DNA of 20,813 nt from a virus, in the IMG/VR virus record IMGVR_UViG_3300027749_000540, positions 1 to 20,813 of that record. One strand, given 5' to 3'. Position 1 is the first letter of the stretch; every line of letters begins with the position of its first letter. Below, piece after piece: positions 19,959 to 20,813 of the stretch. Both the position numbers and the translations under genes were made by a program. The notes below the pieces were generated by a model. That model did no database searches. It had not been told where the DNA came from and was given only the letters and a program-made list of their open reading frames with translations.

Positions 19959-20813
19959 TAGTTATCCTCTTCCAGGTCAGTGTAAACTTCAGCCGTATTA
20001 TCTTCGGCAGAGATAAGAGCACCGTGAGAGATGCAATACTTATTCTCCACATACTTGTTGAACGATGGAGACTTCAGAATAGGCAACCAGAACTCCTTAG
20101 TGTCTGTGTCGGCTTCACGGTAGTTCTTAGCACCATCAACAACTTCACCAGTTTCTGGATCAACAACCTGATACCAGCCAACCTTAGGCTTGATCACATG
20201 ACCAGATTCCAGAGCCATCTCTAGTAGACCAGACCACTTAGACAGACCACCGTCAAACGATACCGTAATAGGAATCTTTGACTTCTCACGGACATAGCGC
20301 GACTTCTCCACATTGATGATGAAGTTGTAGCCCGTCAGTTCCTTGCCGTCCTTCTCTTGTTGGCGACCAAGAATGAAGATATTGTCCGATGAATAATACG
20401 AGCCAGTACCACCACCAACAACGTCCTTAGCGTAGAGTTCCATTGTCTTGTAGGTGTGATTGACCACAACCATTGGAATGTCTTTCATGGTCAAGTGTGG
20501 TGTGACCATGCGGAACAGAGACTTCAGTTGCTTGGCTCGCGACATATCAGCCTTGGAACTGCCATCCAGAGCATCTTCAACTTCTTTCTTAGAAGCAAGA
20601 TTGCCGATAGAGTCGATGACAATAATAACACGATCACCACGGCTAATGTTGGTAATCTGTTGCATGATATCAAACTTCAACTCTTCGACATCCAACAAAG
20701 GAGTGTGCATGATCCGTGAAGTGTCAATATCAAGAGACTCAAAGTAAGCCTTGGGTGTACCGAACTCGGAGTCATAGAACAACATGACCGCATCATCATA
20801 CTTGTCCATATAA
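19958..20813 (-). CDS. uvsX: UvsX-like RecA-family recombinase, N-terminus off the right edge
   Basis: The visible 284 or so codons are the C-terminal three-quarters of a T4 UvsX-type recombinase (T4 UvsX is 391 residues). The frame is still open at the window end (TAT before the ATG at 20809), so that ATG is internal and the Walker A region is missing. Visible here are LFYDSEFG, Walker B-type RVIIVIDSIGNL, the loop and Q/H-type motif MVVVNHTYKTMELY, VGGGTGSYYSSDNI (loop 2 region) and NVEKSRYVREKSKI. UvsX coats single-stranded DNA and drives strand exchange for recombination-dependent replication. An acidic C-terminus ends in TDLEEDN. It is transcribed with gene 41. Confidence 0.96.
   Translation of the reverse strand, partial: YMDKYDDAVMLFYDSEFGTPKAYFESLDIDTSRIMHTPLLDVEELKFDIMQQITNISRGDRVIIVIDSIGNLASKKEVEDALDGSSKADMSRAKQLKSLFRMVTPHLTMKDIPMVVVNHTYKTMELYAKDVVGGGTGSYYSSDNIFILGRQQEKDGKELTGYNFIINVEKSRYVREKSKIPITVSFDGGLSKWSGLLEMALESGHVIKPKVGWYQVVDPETGEVVDGAKNYREADTDTKEFWLPILKSPSFNKYVENKYCISHGALISAEDNTAEVYTDLEEDN

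Noticed and set aside
1-20813. tRNA genes, CRISPR arrays, integrase or attachment sites.
   Set aside because: No cloverleaf with CCA/T-loop pattern, regularly spaced short repeats, or recombinase gene was found by eye; a tRNAscan-type search would settle the first point.

Overview
The window looks like part of a T4-type (contractile-tail) bacteriophage genome. The right end carries a UvsX-like recombinase (cut by the window edge) followed directly by a gp41-like replicative helicase. The left end holds late, virion-type genes behind exact TATAAATA late-promoter boxes. The middle is a dense run of very small genes of the kind that fill T4-type early regions. Nearly everything is on the minus strand, so the reading order below is right to left. 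No tRNA, integrase, IS element or CRISPR array was seen. The host cannot be named. A proteobacterium is plausible, and a GC-rich 40-bp repeat near 8.1-8.3 kb hints at exchange with a GC-rich genome.

Replication end (20813-18294): uvsX, gene 41 and a small unknown gene are joined by TAATG stop/start overlaps and end at a strong hairpin terminator. Early region (about 18275-9140): about 25 small genes, mostly unrecognised, driven by eight near-identical sigma70-type promoters (TTGnnT, 17 bp, [TG]ATATT, then AAGTTATAG). Four of these are followed by the same GAGAG/CTCTC leader hairpin. A ninth, perfect-consensus promoter lies at 17594-17622. Recognisable products are a SWIM zinc-finger protein, Cys-rich and membrane miniproteins, an ArfA-like 35-residue basic protein and a HAD-family hydrolase. 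One plus-strand gene (10853-11590) sits inside this block with its own late-like box, and its stop codon interlocks with the convergent gene. Four small genes missed by simple ORF length cut-offs are included (10268, 10375, 14195 and 15267).

Late region (about 8065-1): after a transition through small genes (an Rmf/CrpP-like protein and a membrane/coiled-coil protein) come a ligase-like nucleotidyltransferase and an HxGH-type nucleotidyltransferase fused to a P-loop kinase, then a possible tail/fibre-associated protein. A TATAAATA promoter then opens a tightly overlapped operon: a basic internal-head-like protein, a small SFCARM/RRWNC protein, a Dps-like ferritin, a small conserved protein, and a 483-residue modular protein with EEVxLDE repeats, an EF-hand-like loop and an AT-hook. 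A second TATAAATA promoter starts the next gene at the left edge.

Most interesting idea: several late genes carry a short tag of the form [FY]xxF[IL]xE. It resembles the capsid-targeting peptide of T4 internal proteins, which is cut after (L/I)xE by the prohead protease. If this is right, the ligase-like enzyme, the nucleotidyltransferase-kinase, the SFCARM protein and the LDE-repeat protein would be packaged in the head and delivered with the DNA. That would be a pre-loaded nucleic-acid repair or nucleotide-metabolism kit, accompanied by a Dps.
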